Origin: Methylobacterium segetis
Lineage (GTDB): Bacteria > Pseudomonadota > Alphaproteobacteria > Rhizobiales > Beijerinckiaceae
Length of the DNA: 64,000 bases
Direction of reading: 5' to 3'
NCBI RefSeq assembly: GCF_004348265.1
Contig: NZ_SMNT01000004.1
Location: 1-64,000, forward strand
This document shows, in pieces, positions 19,153-27,856 of this stretch; position 1 is the first letter of the stretch, and every line of letters starts with the position of its first letter. The translations under genes were made by a program, and so were the position numbers. Below the pieces are notes generated by a model. It saw nothing but the letters and a program-made list of their open reading frames with translations, was not told the DNA's origin and ran no database searches.

Positions 19153-19821
19153 TCACTGCAGGGTCGGCTCGGAGCCCGAGCCGCGCACCAACTCCATTTC
19201 GGTCACCGCGATCAAGACCTCGGCCCGCGTCTTCAGGTCGGGAGCCTCCAGCATCGCCTGCTTCTCGCGCACCCCGAAGGGGCTCATCATGCAGAGCGCG
19301 TTGACGAGGGCCTCGTTCGGCGCCTCGTCGATGCCGGCCCAATCGACCTTCAGGTCGTTCGAATCCACGAAATCGCGCAAAGCCTTGAGCACGCCTTCGC
19401 GGTCCACGGCGTCCTCGCCGGCGCGCGCCTCGAAATCCAGGCCGAAGTCGTCGTAGGACACGTGGCAGCGCCGGTAGGCCGTCGTGGTGGCGAGTTCGCT
19501 CTCGACCCGGAAGCGGCTGATTCCCGTGAGCGAGATCAGGTAGCGGCCGTCCCCGGTCTCGGCGAACTGCGTCACCCGGCCCGCGCAGCCGACCCGGTAG
19601 AGCCGGGGCGCCATCGGCGAGCCGCCGCCTTCCGCATCCGGCTGGATCATGCCGATGATCCGGTCGGTGCGCAGCGCGTCGTCCACCATGGCGAGATAGC
19701 GCGGCTCGAAGATGTTGAGGGGCATCTGCCCCCGCGGCAGCAGCAGGGCGCCGGGGAGGGGAAAGACCGGGATCACGGCGGGACAATCCGCCGGCCCCTT
19801 GAAGCCCGCATGCGTGCTCAT
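19153..19821 (-). CDS. LON substrate-binding domain protein
   Basis: A 222-residue protein made of one Lon N-terminal (PUA-like) domain with no ATPase or peptidase part. Signatures are [34 protein letters not shown] near 19-52 and [27 protein letters not shown] near 75-101. Such stand-alone proteins are conserved in alphaproteobacteria, where they are found beside a CnoX-like gene, as here. A role in protein quality control is inferred from context only. Confidence 0.9.
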   Translation of the reverse strand: MSTHAGFKGPADCPAVIPVFPLPGALLLPRGQMPLNIFEPRYLAMVDDALRTDRIIGMIQPDAEGGGSPMAPRLYRVGCAGRVTQFAETGDGRYLISLTGISRFRVESELATTTAYRRCHVSYDDFGLDFEARAGEDAVDREGVLKALRDFVDSNDLKVDWAGIDEAPNEALVNALCMMSPFGVREKQAMLEAPDLKTRAEVLIAVTEMELVRGSGSEPTLQ

Positions 19822-19846
19822 GGCACCTCCCCCGCCCCGCCGGGCA

Positions 19847-20764
19847 TCAGGCGAACAGCAGCGTCGAGAGCTTGCGACGTCCGCGGATCGTGTCCGGGTC
19901 CATCAACCCCCACGCCTCGAAGAACTGGAGGAGTTGCTTGCGCGCACCGCCCTCGCTCCATTCCCGATCCCGCCGGTGGATCTCGATCAGGTGGTCGACC
20001 GCCTGCGCCCGCTCACCCCGGGCGTTGAGGCCGAGGGCGAGGTCGAAGCGGGCCTGATGGTCGTCCGGGTTCGCCTCGACCTGCCGCTGCAGGCCGGCGA
20101 GATCGCCGAGGGAGGCGGCCTGCTCGGCGAGCTCGATCGCGGCCCGGATGCCGGCGAGCGCGGGATCGTTCGCCTTGGCTTCCGGAACCATGGCGAGGAC
20201 CTGCTTGGCGTTCTCCAGTTCACCCGCGTCGAGCTGAATCTTGGCGAGGCCCGCCAGCGCCGCGACGTTGTCGGGTTCCTGGCCGAGCACGGCCGCGTAG
20301 AGTTCGGAAGCCCCCGCGAGATCGCCCTCCGCGATCGCCGCCTCGGCCTCCGTCATCAGCTCCTCGATCTGCGTCGGGCCGGACGGGCCGGCGAGGCGCT
20401 CGATGAAGGTCTTGATCTGGCTCTCCGGCACCGCGCCCATGAAGCCGTCCACGGGCTGGCCGCGCTGGAAGGCGATGACGGCCGGGATCGACTGGATGCC
20501 GAGCTGACCCGCGATCGAGGGGTGCTCGTCGATGTTCATCTTGGCGAGCACGACCTTGCCGCCCGCGGCCGTCACGGCCTTCTCCAGCACGGGCGTCAGC
20601 TGCTTGCAGGGGCCGCACCAGGGCGCCCAGAAATCGACGAGAACCGGCCGGTTCATCGACTCGGCGATGACGTCCTGGCGGAAGCTCGCGGTGGTCGTGT
20701 CCCGGATCAGGTCGGCGGTTCCGGCACCCGCGGGGGCGCCGGTCACGGGAGCGTCGTTCAACAT
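19847..20764 (-). CDS. cnoX: CnoX-like chaperedoxin (thioredoxin + TPR)
   Basis: A 305-residue fusion. Residues about 23-130 are a thioredoxin domain with the active site WCGPCK (C50/C53); residues about 135-305 are TPR-like helices. E. coli CnoX/YbbN has lost the CxxC, but the Caulobacter-type form keeps it, and this protein does too, so it can both hold unfolded proteins and reduce them. It is thought to protect client proteins from oxidation and hand them to DnaK or GroEL. It begins an apparent operon with the Lon-N and Trm112-like genes downstream. Confidence 0.88.
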   Translation of the reverse strand: MLNDAPVTGAPAGAGTADLIRDTTTASFRQDVIAESMNRPVLVDFWAPWCGPCKQLTPVLEKAVTAAGGKVVLAKMNIDEHPSIAGQLGIQSIPAVIAFQRGQPVDGFMGAVPESQIKTFIERLAGPSGPTQIEELMTEAEAAIAEGDLAGASELYAAVLGQEPDNVAALAGLAKIQLDAGELENAKQVLAMVPEAKANDPALAGIRAAIELAEQAASLGDLAGLQRQVEANPDDHQARFDLALGLNARGERAQAVDHLIEIHRRDREWSEGGARKQLLQFFEAWGLMDPDTIRGRRKLSTLLFA

Positions 20765-20989
20765 CTTGTCCTCGCGGCAACGGCCGATGGTGGAGGCGGG
20801 CTGACCGCGCGATCCCGGCTCGATCGCGCCCGAGGCGACTCTGCGTCGTGAGATCGCTCTGTCGTCACGCGGATCGCGGGCATCCCGCTTCCAACACTCT
20901 GTAGGAGAAAACGCGAGGCTTTACATGGGGTCGGCCGGGGTCCGCGACCACCCCGGGCGACCCAAAGAAACAGCCGCGCTCGGCCCCCC

Positions 20990-21466
20990 TCAAGGCTTCT
21001 GAGCGCTCTCGGCGGGCTTGGCATCCGTGACGAAGGTGCCGGCATAGTCCTTGCCGCCCGCGCTCGCCTCGCAGGTGATCGCGGTCTTTCCCGCGCCCGG
21101 CGTGGAGAAGCGGCAGGACCCGACCGCCGGCGTGGGCGTCTGGACGACGCCCTCCGGCCCGGATCTGCCGGGGCTGACGAGGTTGATCGGCTGGAGCGGA
21201 TCGCTCTCCTCCGTGCGCTCCTGCTGGGCGCCCGTGCCACTGAAGGTCAGGCTCTGGCCCTCGCTCGACGCGAAGCCGAAGCTCGTCCGGCTGCGCGCCA
21301 CGGTGTTCATCAGCGTGCCGCGGCAGGAGGCGCTGAGGTCCTGCCCGCCGATCACGAGGCGCTCGCAGGTACCCGTGAGGGTCAGGGCGGTCTGTGCGGC
21401 CGCGGGCGGTGCCGCGAGCGGGCAGAGGGCGGTGAGGAGGGCGAGGAGAGGAAGGCGGATCGTCAT
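20990..21466 (-). CDS. Secreted hypothetical protein (158 residues)
   Basis: The ATG at 21466 opens a signal peptide (MTIRLPLLALLTALCPLAAP, cut near AAAQTA). The mature part has four cysteines (TCERL, SCRGT, SCRFS, ITCEA) spaced as two possible disulfides and a beta-rich pattern. Family not recognised. It partly resembles the secreted protein at 5027 in using a short LxLxGTxxR/L beta motif, but the likeness is weak. The frame runs 21 codons further upstream without a signal sequence. Confidence 0.65.
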   Translation of the reverse strand: MTIRLPLLALLTALCPLAAPPAAAQTALTLTGTCERLVIGGQDLSASCRGTLMNTVARSRTSFGFASSEGQSLTFSGTGAQQERTEESDPLQPINLVSPGRSGPEGVVQTPTPAVGSCRFSTPGAGKTAITCEASAGGKDYAGTFVTDAKPAESAQKP

Positions 21467-21612
21467 GGTGCGCACATCTATGTCCCGCCCGGAGCGACGT
21501 CGAGGGCCGCGCGGCGTGAGGAAACTCACGCGCGCAAGCTCGCCCCGGCGGGCGGCCCGGTCTAAGAACGGGTTCCGCTGACGCCTCCCACGAAGGACGA
21601 CCGACCGGCCCC

Positions 21613-23511
21613 ATGGCGAGCCCGACGGAACATGCGAGCTTCCTGCCGCCGGTCCTGACCTTTCTGTCGGCCGCGGTGATCGGCGTGCCGATCTTCCGCC
21701 TCATCGGCCAGAGCGCGGTGCTCGGCTACCTCGTGGCGGGCGTCCTGATCGGACCGTTCGGCTTCTCGCTGATCGCCGAGCCCGAGACGGCGGCGAGCGT
21801 CGCCGAGATCGGGGTGGTGCTGCTCCTGTTCATCGTGGGGCTGGAATTGCACCTGTCCCAACTCGTCTCGATGCGGCGGGACATCTTCGGCCTCGGCACG
21901 GCGCAGCTCCTCGTCTGCGCGACGGCGCTCGGGGGAGCCGCCCTCCTGTTCGGACTGACGCCGGCGGCCGCGACCGTGGTCGGGATCGCACTGGCGCTCT
22001 CGGCGACGGCCGTCGCGCTGCAGCTCCTCGAGGAGCGCGGAGACCTCGGTACGCCCTATGGCGGGCGGGCCTTCGCGGTGCTCCTGTTCCAGGATCTCTC
22101 GGTGGTGGCGATCCTCGCCCTGATGCCGCTCCTCGCCTCGGCGGGCGGAGGCGGGGGCGAGGGCGTCTGGTTCGGCGAAGCGGTCCAGTCGACGGGCAAG
22201 GCGCTCGCCGCGATCCTCGCCGTGGTCCTGGTCGGGCGCTACGGCCTCAACCCGTTCTTCCGCCTGCTCGCGGCAAGCGGCGCCCGCGAGGTGATGACGG
22301 CGGCAGCCCTGCTCGTGGTGCTCGGCACCGCGCTCCTGATGCAGGAGGTCGGGCTCTCGATGGCGATGGGCGCGTTCCTCGCCGGCATCCTGCTCGCCGA
22401 ATCGAACTTCCGCCACCAGCTCGAGGCCGACATCGAGCCCTTCCGCGGCATGCTGCTCGGCCTGTTCTTCATGAGCGTCGGCATGTCGATCGACGGCGGC
22501 CTCGTGAAGAGCCTCTGGCCGATCCTGTTCGGGGCGACCGCGGGCGCGATCCTGCTCAAGGTCGCGCTGGTGGCCGGCCTCTTCCGCCTGTTCGGCTCGC
22601 CCTGGCTCGACGCGGTCCGGGGGGCCGCCATCCTGGCGCCGGCCGGCGAGTTCGCCTTCGTGCTGCTGCCCGTGGCGGGGGGGCTCGGCCTGATCGACGC
22701 CAACGCCACCCGCTTCGCCGTGGCGCTCGCCGCGCTCACCATGCTGATCGGGCCCGTGGCGGCCAAGGGCCTCGACGCGGCACTCGCCCGGCGACCGAAG
22801 GTTGCCGAGGAGCAGGCCCTCGACGTCGTCGAGAGCACGGAGGCGCGCGTGCTCCTCATCGGCTTCGGCCGCTTCGGGCAGATCCTGACCCAGGTGCTCC
22901 TGGCGGAGGGGGTCGGCGTCACCGTCATCGACAAGGACGTGGAGCAGATCCGCTCCGCCTCGCGCTTCGGCTTCCGGATCTACTACGGCGACGGCACGCG
23001 CCTCGACGTGCTGCGGGCGGCCGGCATCGGACGGGCCGAGATCGTCTGCATCTGCATCGACGATCAGGACGCCGCGCTGAAGATCGTCGACATCGTGCAC
23101 GAGGAGTTCGAGAGCGTGCGCACCTACGTGCGGGCCTACGACCGGACGCACGCCGTCGAACTGATGAACCGCGACGTCGACTTCCAGCTGCGCGAGACCT
23201 CGGAATCCGCCCTCGCCTTCGGCCGCGCGACGCTTGAAGCGCTCGGCCTCTCGGCGGAGGCGGCGGGGCGGCGCACGGACGACGTCCGCAAGCGCGACGT
23301 CGCCCGCCTCGTCCTGCAGCAGGCGGGCGCCCTGCCGGACGGGTCCGGCTGGATGCGCAGCCTCACGGGCGAGTTGAAGCCCGAGCCGCTCACCGCACCG
23401 CAGCGGCCCGCCCGCGCGCTCAATGCCGAGACCCGCGACATCATCGGCCACGAACGCCGCGAGGCGGCCAACCGGGCGCTCGAGACCCAGGACGGCCGCC
23501 CGGATGCGTGA
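21613..23511 (+). CDS. Kef-type monovalent cation:proton antiporter with RCK domain (CPA2)
   Basis: A 632-residue protein. Residues about 10-390 hold twelve or so membrane helices of the CPA2 exchanger type, with LFQDLSVVAILALMPLL and the GAFLAGILLAESNFRHQLEADI motif near 250-275. Residues about 415-530 form a TrkA-N/RCK Rossmann domain (LLIGFGRFGQILTQVLL) that binds NAD(H) and gates transport. It extrudes potassium in exchange for protons, typically in response to electrophile or redox stress. Whether the ligand is glutathione, as in KefB/KefC, is not shown. It overlaps the downstream MATE gene by 8 bases. Confidence 0.93.
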   Translation: MASPTEHASFLPPVLTFLSAAVIGVPIFRLIGQSAVLGYLVAGVLIGPFGFSLIAEPETAASVAEIGVVLLLFIVGLELHLSQLVSMRRDIFGLGTAQLLVCATALGGAALLFGLTPAAATVVGIALALSATAVALQLLEERGDLGTPYGGRAFAVLLFQDLSVVAILALMPLLASAGGGGGEGVWFGEAVQSTGKALAAILAVVLVGRYGLNPFFRLLAASGAREVMTAAALLVVLGTALLMQEVGLSMAMGAFLAGILLAESNFRHQLEADIEPFRGMLLGLFFMSVGMSIDGGLVKSLWPILFGATAGAILLKVALVAGLFRLFGSPWLDAVRGAAILAPAGEFAFVLLPVAGGLGLIDANATRFAVALAALTMLIGPVAAKGLDAALARRPKVAEEQALDVVESTEARVLLIGFGRFGQILTQVLLAEGVGVTVIDKDVEQIRSASRFGFRIYYGDGTRLDVLRAAGIGRAEIVCICIDDQDAALKIVDIVHEEFESVRTYVRAYDRTHAVELMNRDVDFQLRETSESALAFGRATLEALGLSAEAAGRRTDDVRKRDVARLVLQQAGALPDGSGWMRSLTGELKPEPLTAPQRPARALNAETRDIIGHERREAANRALETQDGRPDA

Positions 23512-24967
23512 GGAACCGGTCCGGCGCGGCGAGGAGACGGCGCCGCGCGAGGGCGCGCGCTTCGTCGAGGGCTCGATCCTGCGCCACGTGATCGTGATGA
23601 GCGGCACCGGCTCGATCGGCCTGATGGCGATCTTCGTCGTCGACCTGCTCTCGCTCCTCTACGTCTCGAAGCTCGGCGACCCGCGGCTCACCGCGGCGGT
23701 GGGCTTCGCCACCATCGTCCAGTTCTTCGCGGTCTCGATCAATATCGGCCTGATGATCGCGGCCGGCGCCCTCGTCTCGCGGGCGATCGGGGCGGGCGAC
23801 GACCGGCTCGCCCGACGGCTGGCCACCTCGGCGACCCTGCACGGGCTCGTCGTGTCGATCGCCCTCGTTCTGGTGATGCTGCCCTTGCTGGGGCCGCTGC
23901 TGCGCGTCATCGGAGCCGACGCCGACACCCTCCCGATCGCCGAGCGCTTCCTCTGGATCGCCCTGCCCTCGAACGTGCTGATGGCACCCGGCCTGATGTT
24001 CTCCGGGCTCCTGCGCGCGGTCGGCGCCGCGCGCCAGGCCATGTACGTCACCCTCGGCGGCGGCCTCGTCACGGCGGGGCTCGACCCGCTCCTCATCTTC
24101 GGGGCCGGGCTCGGCGTCGACGGGGCGGCGCTCGCGACCTGCGCGGCGCGCGCCACCTTCGCGCTGATCGGCTGGTGGGGCGTGCGGGATCACCGTCTGC
24201 TGACCCGGCCGCGCCTCTCCGATGTGATCTCCGACGCGACCCTCATGCTGAAGATCGCGATCCCCGCCGTGCTGACCAACCTCGCGCCCTCCGTCGCCAG
24301 CGCCTTCGTCGCCCACGCGCTCGCCGGCTTCGGGCCGGAGGCGATCGCCGGCAACGCGGTGATCGACCGGCTCACGCCCGTCGCCTTCGGCGGCCTCTTC
24401 GCGATGTCGGGCTCGATCGGCCCGATCCTCGGCCAGAACTGGGGCGCCGGCCGGTTCGACCGCATGCGCGGCGTGCTGCGCACCGGCGCCTGCGTCACGG
24501 CCGTCTACGTCCTCGTGGTCTGGGCGGCGCTCGTGGCCGCCTGCGGGCCGCTCTCCGCGCTATTCGAGCTGCACGGCGGCGCGGGCGACCTCTTCGCCTT
24601 CTTCTGCCGCGTGAGCGGCGCCGTCTGGTTCTTCAACGGCCTCCTGTTCCTGTCGAACGCCTCCTTCAACAATCTCGGCTTCCCCTTCCTCTCGACGGGC
24701 CTCAACTGGGGTCGGGCGACGCTTGGTACGATGCCGCCCGCTCTCGCGGGCGCGGCGCTCTACGGACCGCCGGGCGTCATCGCAGGGGTGGGGCTCGGCT
24801 CGCTCCTGTTCGGCGGCCTCGGCATCGTGCTCGCTTTCCGCACCGTCACGCGGCTGGAGCGCCGCGCCCGGTCGCTCCGCTCCGCGATCCCGCCGCCGGC
24901 CGAGGCCCTGCTCACGGCCGAGGCCACGCTCGCCGCGGGCCCTGCGCACGGGAGCGCGCCGGTCTGA
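23504..24967 (+). CDS. MATE family multidrug exporter
   Basis: A 487-residue MATE protein with 12 predicted helices. It opens with SILRHVIVMSGTGSIGLMAIFVVDLLSLLYVS, then FATIVQFFAVSINIGLMIAAGALVSRAIGAGD. The ATG at 23504 overlaps the antiporter gene by 8 bases, so translation is likely coupled; a longer frame exists upstream but lies inside the antiporter gene. MATE proteins exchange cationic drugs or metabolites for H+ or Na+. The substrate is unknown. Confidence 0.92.
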   Translation: MREEPVRRGEETAPREGARFVEGSILRHVIVMSGTGSIGLMAIFVVDLLSLLYVSKLGDPRLTAAVGFATIVQFFAVSINIGLMIAAGALVSRAIGAGDDRLARRLATSATLHGLVVSIALVLVMLPLLGPLLRVIGADADTLPIAERFLWIALPSNVLMAPGLMFSGLLRAVGAARQAMYVTLGGGLVTAGLDPLLIFGAGLGVDGAALATCAARATFALIGWWGVRDHRLLTRPRLSDVISDATLMLKIAIPAVLTNLAPSVASAFVAHALAGFGPEAIAGNAVIDRLTPVAFGGLFAMSGSIGPILGQNWGAGRFDRMRGVLRTGACVTAVYVLVVWAALVAACGPLSALFELHGGAGDLFAFFCRVSGAVWFFNGLLFLSNASFNNLGFPFLSTGLNWGRATLGTMPPALAGAALYGPPGVIAGVGLGSLLFGGLGIVLAFRTVTRLERRARSLRSAIPPPAEALLTAEATLAAGPAHGSAPV

Positions 24968-25118
24968 GCAAGCTGGCCCATCCACGGCGGAATCCGGGGC
25001 CGGACCGGCAAAAGGCCGCGGACGCTGGTCAGCCGGCAGCGGATGGGACACACTTCCACGCTGGTACGCGTATGCTGGCCGGGCTCGGCCGCGACGCCCG
25101 TTCATGAGGCCACAGGCC

Positions 25119-25967
25119 ATGTTCAACCCGATCGACATGCTCCAGGGCCAGAGCGCCGGGATGCAGGGCCTCGCCCAGCAATTCGGCCTGACGACGGACC
25201 AGACCCGCCGCGCCATGGAGGCCCTGCTTCCGGCCTTTACCATCGGCCTTCAACGCAATGCCTCGAGCGACCCGACGGGCTTCGGGCAGCTCTTCGGATT
25301 CCCCCTGCAGGGGGCGAAGCCGCCGGCCGCGCAGGCGCCCGAGCTGATGCTCGGGCAGCTCTTCGGCTCTCCGATGCTCGCCCAGGCGGTGGTGCAGCAG
25401 GCGTCCGCCGCGAGCGGCGTGGGCTCGCAGGTGGTACGCCAGATGCTGCCGCTGATGGCGGGCATGGTGGTGGCGAGCATCGTGCACATGATGCTCAATC
25501 AAACTCCGCCGGCCCTGCAGCCGGCCGCCAAGCCCGAGGCGGAGGGCAGCAATCCCTACCTCATGGCCAATAGCTTCTGGGGGGACATGCTGCGGGCCTT
25601 TGCCCCGCCGCAGAACCCGCAGGCCGCGCCGGTCGCGCCCCAGCCCCCGAGCCCGCCGCCGGTGGAGAAGGCTTCGCCGGAGGCTCAGCCCTTGGACATG
25701 TTCAACAAGATGCTCCAGACCGGCGCCGAGGTGCAGGAGCAGAACGTCAAGGCGATGCAGGACATCTTCGACGCCTTCTGGTCCGATCCGAAGGGCGGCG
25801 CGAAGGAGGAGGCGGGGCAGCCTCCCATACCGGCGGCGAAGCCGCCGTCCCGGGCGCCGAGATCCGGCTCGGGCGGCTCTGCGGGCAGAACATCGCCGAG
25901 CCGGCCGGCCGCGGCCAAGGAGGCGACGAAGACGGCCCGCAAACCCGGCAAGCCGACGCCGCGCTGA
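25119..25967 (+). CDS. DUF937 domain protein
   Basis: A 282-residue protein. The N-terminal 130 residues carry the DUF937 pattern (QQFGLTTDQTRRAMEALLPAF, then QMLPLMAGMVVASIVHMML near 110-128). A Pro/Ala-rich linker follows, then a short helix (LDMFNKMLQTGAEVQEQNVKAMQDIFDAFW) and a basic Ala/Lys/Pro tail. The Gln/Met-rich helical segment with a C-terminal Trp resembles phasin-like helices, but I cannot confirm that. The function is unknown. Confidence 0.75.
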   Translation: MFNPIDMLQGQSAGMQGLAQQFGLTTDQTRRAMEALLPAFTIGLQRNASSDPTGFGQLFGFPLQGAKPPAAQAPELMLGQLFGSPMLAQAVVQQASAASGVGSQVVRQMLPLMAGMVVASIVHMMLNQTPPALQPAAKPEAEGSNPYLMANSFWGDMLRAFAPPQNPQAAPVAPQPPSPPPVEKASPEAQPLDMFNKMLQTGAEVQEQNVKAMQDIFDAFWSDPKGGAKEEAGQPPIPAAKPPSRAPRSGSGGSAGRTSPSRPAAAKEATKTARKPGKPTPR

Positions 25968-25979
25968 GGCCGAGGACCC

Positions 25980-26210
25980 TCAGTTCAGGTTCGACCCGAT
26001 CGTCGTTCCGATCCGGTCGTAGACGCCGTTCAACTTCGATCCGTACAGCCTGATCGCCCCCGCCGCGACGGCGAAGATCAAGGCGCCGATCATCGCGTAC
26101 TCGATAGCCGTGGCCCCGCGTCGATCGCACCCGAGTGCGAGGAGGAGAGCGGTGAGGCGACGCGCGCGGCCGGAGGCCGTGGCCTCCTCCTGTACGACCG
26201 GCTTCGCCAT
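25980..26210 (-). CDS. Flp-type IVb pilin
   Basis: A 76-residue Flp pilin. It has a short basic lead, the prepilin site and the hydrophobic N-terminal helix GATAIEYAMIGALIFAVAAGAIRLYGSKL with the conserved Glu five residues after the cut (G/ATAIEYA). Flp pilins form thin adhesive Tad pili. No tad, cpa or prepilin peptidase gene lies nearby, so it is a stand-alone copy that would need assembly machinery encoded elsewhere. It runs toward the DUF937 gene. The ATG at 26210 gives a normal pilin length. Confidence 0.88.
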   Translation of the reverse strand: MAKPVVQEEATASGRARRLTALLLALGCDRRGATAIEYAMIGALIFAVAAGAIRLYGSKLNGVYDRIGTTIGSNLN

Positions 26211-26438
26211 CGACCCTGCCCCCGGCCGCAACCCGCGGCGCAAGGGAGTGTAGCGGCCGTCTCTTGCAGATACTTTAAGCGGATCGTCGAGAGAAAACTG
26301 TGCGCGTCGAGGAAACGACAATCCTCTCCCGCCCGAAGGAAAGTCCAGCCCCGCCGACCGACGGACAAGCCGCGCTTCCGGAGACAGCGGCGATCCGCGG
26401 CCGTGAGGGGGGCAAGGCCCCTCCCGGCCGGCGCTGCG

Positions 26439-26687
26439 TCACCCGTCCCGCCCGGCGTCCTTCCGGAGCGCGTCGATCCGCTTCGAGGCCTCGGCCTTGT
26501 CGAGATCCGGATCGAATGCCTCCGGCTCCTTCGCCTCCTCGGAGAGGGTCTTGAGGTAAGAGGCCTGCGCGCCGGTCATCGGCTCGCCGCCGGTGGTCCA
26601 CTGGTCCGGATCCTTGATCTGATTGGAAACGTCCTTCGGGTCGGTCTTCGGGTTGGTCGGACCGGCCTTCGCCTGCGCCTTGGTCAT
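26439..26687 (-). CDS. DUF3072 domain protein
   Basis: An 82-residue, very hydrophilic protein. Its C-terminal half carries the DUF3072 signature (MTGAQASYLKTLSEEAKEPEAFDPDLDKAEASKRIDALR). The N-terminal half is Lys/Asp/Pro-rich and probably disordered. The function is unknown; the family is found in actinobacteria and alphaproteobacteria. It lies downstream of ilvE on the same strand, separated from it by a strong hairpin. Confidence 0.85.
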   Translation of the reverse strand: MTKAQAKAGPTNPKTDPKDVSNQIKDPDQWTTGGEPMTGAQASYLKTLSEEAKEPEAFDPDLDKAEASKRIDALRKDAGRDG

Positions 26688-26739
26688 GACAGAACCTTTC
26701 GTTCTTGAAATGTTCTGCTCAACGCGAGGATGCCGAGCA

Positions 26740-26768
26740 GGTTCCGGCGAGCATCCCTCGCCGGAACC
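26740..26768 (-). terminator. Strong hairpin just downstream of ilvE
   Basis: GGTTCCGGCGAG, loop CATCC, CTCGCCGGAACC: a perfect 12-bp stem 10 bases past the ilvE stop. No U-tract follows on the minus strand. It is likely a transcript end or protecting hairpin. Confidence 0.5.
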
Positions 26769-26777
26769 CGTGCGGCC

Positions 26778-27665
26778 TCAGGCCGCGTGCGCCTTCGGCT
26801 GCACCTCGGCGAGGTAGTCGTCCATCAGAGTCTTCGTCATCGCACCCGGCGTGAACCGGTAGGGGCCGACCTCCGCGACGGGCGTGACCTCGGCGGCCGA
26901 GCCCGTGATGAAGCACTCGGAGAAGCCCTCCATCTCCTCGGGCCGGATGCGACGCTCCACCACCTCGAAGCCGCGGCGGCGCGCGAGATCGATCACGGTC
27001 TGGCGGGTGAGCCCGTTCAGGAAGCGGTCCGCCTTCGGCGTGTGGATCACCCCGTCACGGATGAAGAAGACGTTCGCACCGGTGCACTCGGCGACGTTGT
27101 CCTCCCAGTCGAGCATCAGGGCGTCGGCATAGCCCTTGTTCTCGGCCCGGTGCTTCGAGATCGTGCAGATCATGTACAAACCCGCCGCCTTCGAGGTCGA
27201 CGGCGCCGTGCGCGGGTCCGGCCGGCGGTAATCCGCGATGTCGAGGCGGATGCCCTTCATCTTGGTGGCCGGGTCGAAGTAGCTCGGCCATTCCCAGGCC
27301 GCGATGGCGAGGTGGATCGTGTTCTGCTGGGCGGCCACGCCCATCATCTCGGAGCCGCGCCAGGCGACCGGCCGCAGGTAGGCGTCGCTCAGGCCGCTCG
27401 TCTTGAGCACGAGCTCCTTCGCCGCCTCGATCTCGGCGACGCTGTAGGGGATCTCGAAATCGAGGAGCTGGGCCGAGCGGCGCAGGCGCTCCGAATGCTC
27501 CAGGCTCTTGAAGATGCGCCCGCCATAGGCCCGCTCCCCCTCAAACACGGCCGATCCGTAGTGGAGACCGTGGGTGAGTACGTGGATCTTGGCCTCCCGC
27601 CACGGCACCATGGCGCCATCGAACCAGATGGTGCCCTCGCGCTCGTCGAACGGGATCACGGACAT
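26778..27665 (-). CDS. ilvE: Branched-chain amino acid aminotransferase
   Basis: A 295-residue fold type IV aminotransferase. Signatures are HVLTHGLHYGSAVFEGERAY (29-48), the probable PLP lysine K159 in SKAAGLYMICTISKHRA, and ENVFFI-like AECTGANVFFIRDG (191-204). It transfers the amino group to or from leucine, isoleucine and valine. It diverges from the MarR-type gene. This ilvE-MarR-response regulator arrangement is frequent in alphaproteobacteria. Confidence 0.95.
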   Translation of the reverse strand: MSVIPFDEREGTIWFDGAMVPWREAKIHVLTHGLHYGSAVFEGERAYGGRIFKSLEHSERLRRSAQLLDFEIPYSVAEIEAAKELVLKTSGLSDAYLRPVAWRGSEMMGVAAQQNTIHLAIAAWEWPSYFDPATKMKGIRLDIADYRRPDPRTAPSTSKAAGLYMICTISKHRAENKGYADALMLDWEDNVAECTGANVFFIRDGVIHTPKADRFLNGLTRQTVIDLARRRGFEVVERRIRPEEMEGFSECFITGSAAEVTPVAEVGPYRFTPGAMTKTLMDDYLAEVQPKAHAA

Positions 27666-27807
27666 GGCGGGTACTTCCTTCTCGCGCGGCCGAATCCGCT
27701 TCGTGCCGCGGGATCGATCGGATCAGGCTTGATGGCCGGCAGGCGGGCGCCCGGGGGCGAGCCTGTCTTGCCGGAAGGCTTGACGGGTATCAACCGGGCT
27801 GAGATAT

Positions 27808-27822
27808 GTCAACAACACTGAC
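27808..27822. promoter_or_regulatory. Candidate operator in the ilvE / MarR gap
   Basis: GTCA, seven bases, TGAC, extended by TAT and TTA on the flanks. The site sits over a TTGACA-like element on the minus strand (for ilvE) and near a TTGACG-type -35 on the plus strand (27780-27785). It could be the MarR protein's binding site. Arm length is short, so this is tentative. Confidence 0.3.
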
Positions 27823-27856
27823 TTATATCGGGATCGATGCCGACGTGACACGACCC

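Noticed and set aside
21562-23607. 681-codon open frame on the minus strand across the antiporter
   Set aside because: Antisense of the Kef-type gene; His/Gln/Glu/Arg-rich with no family features.
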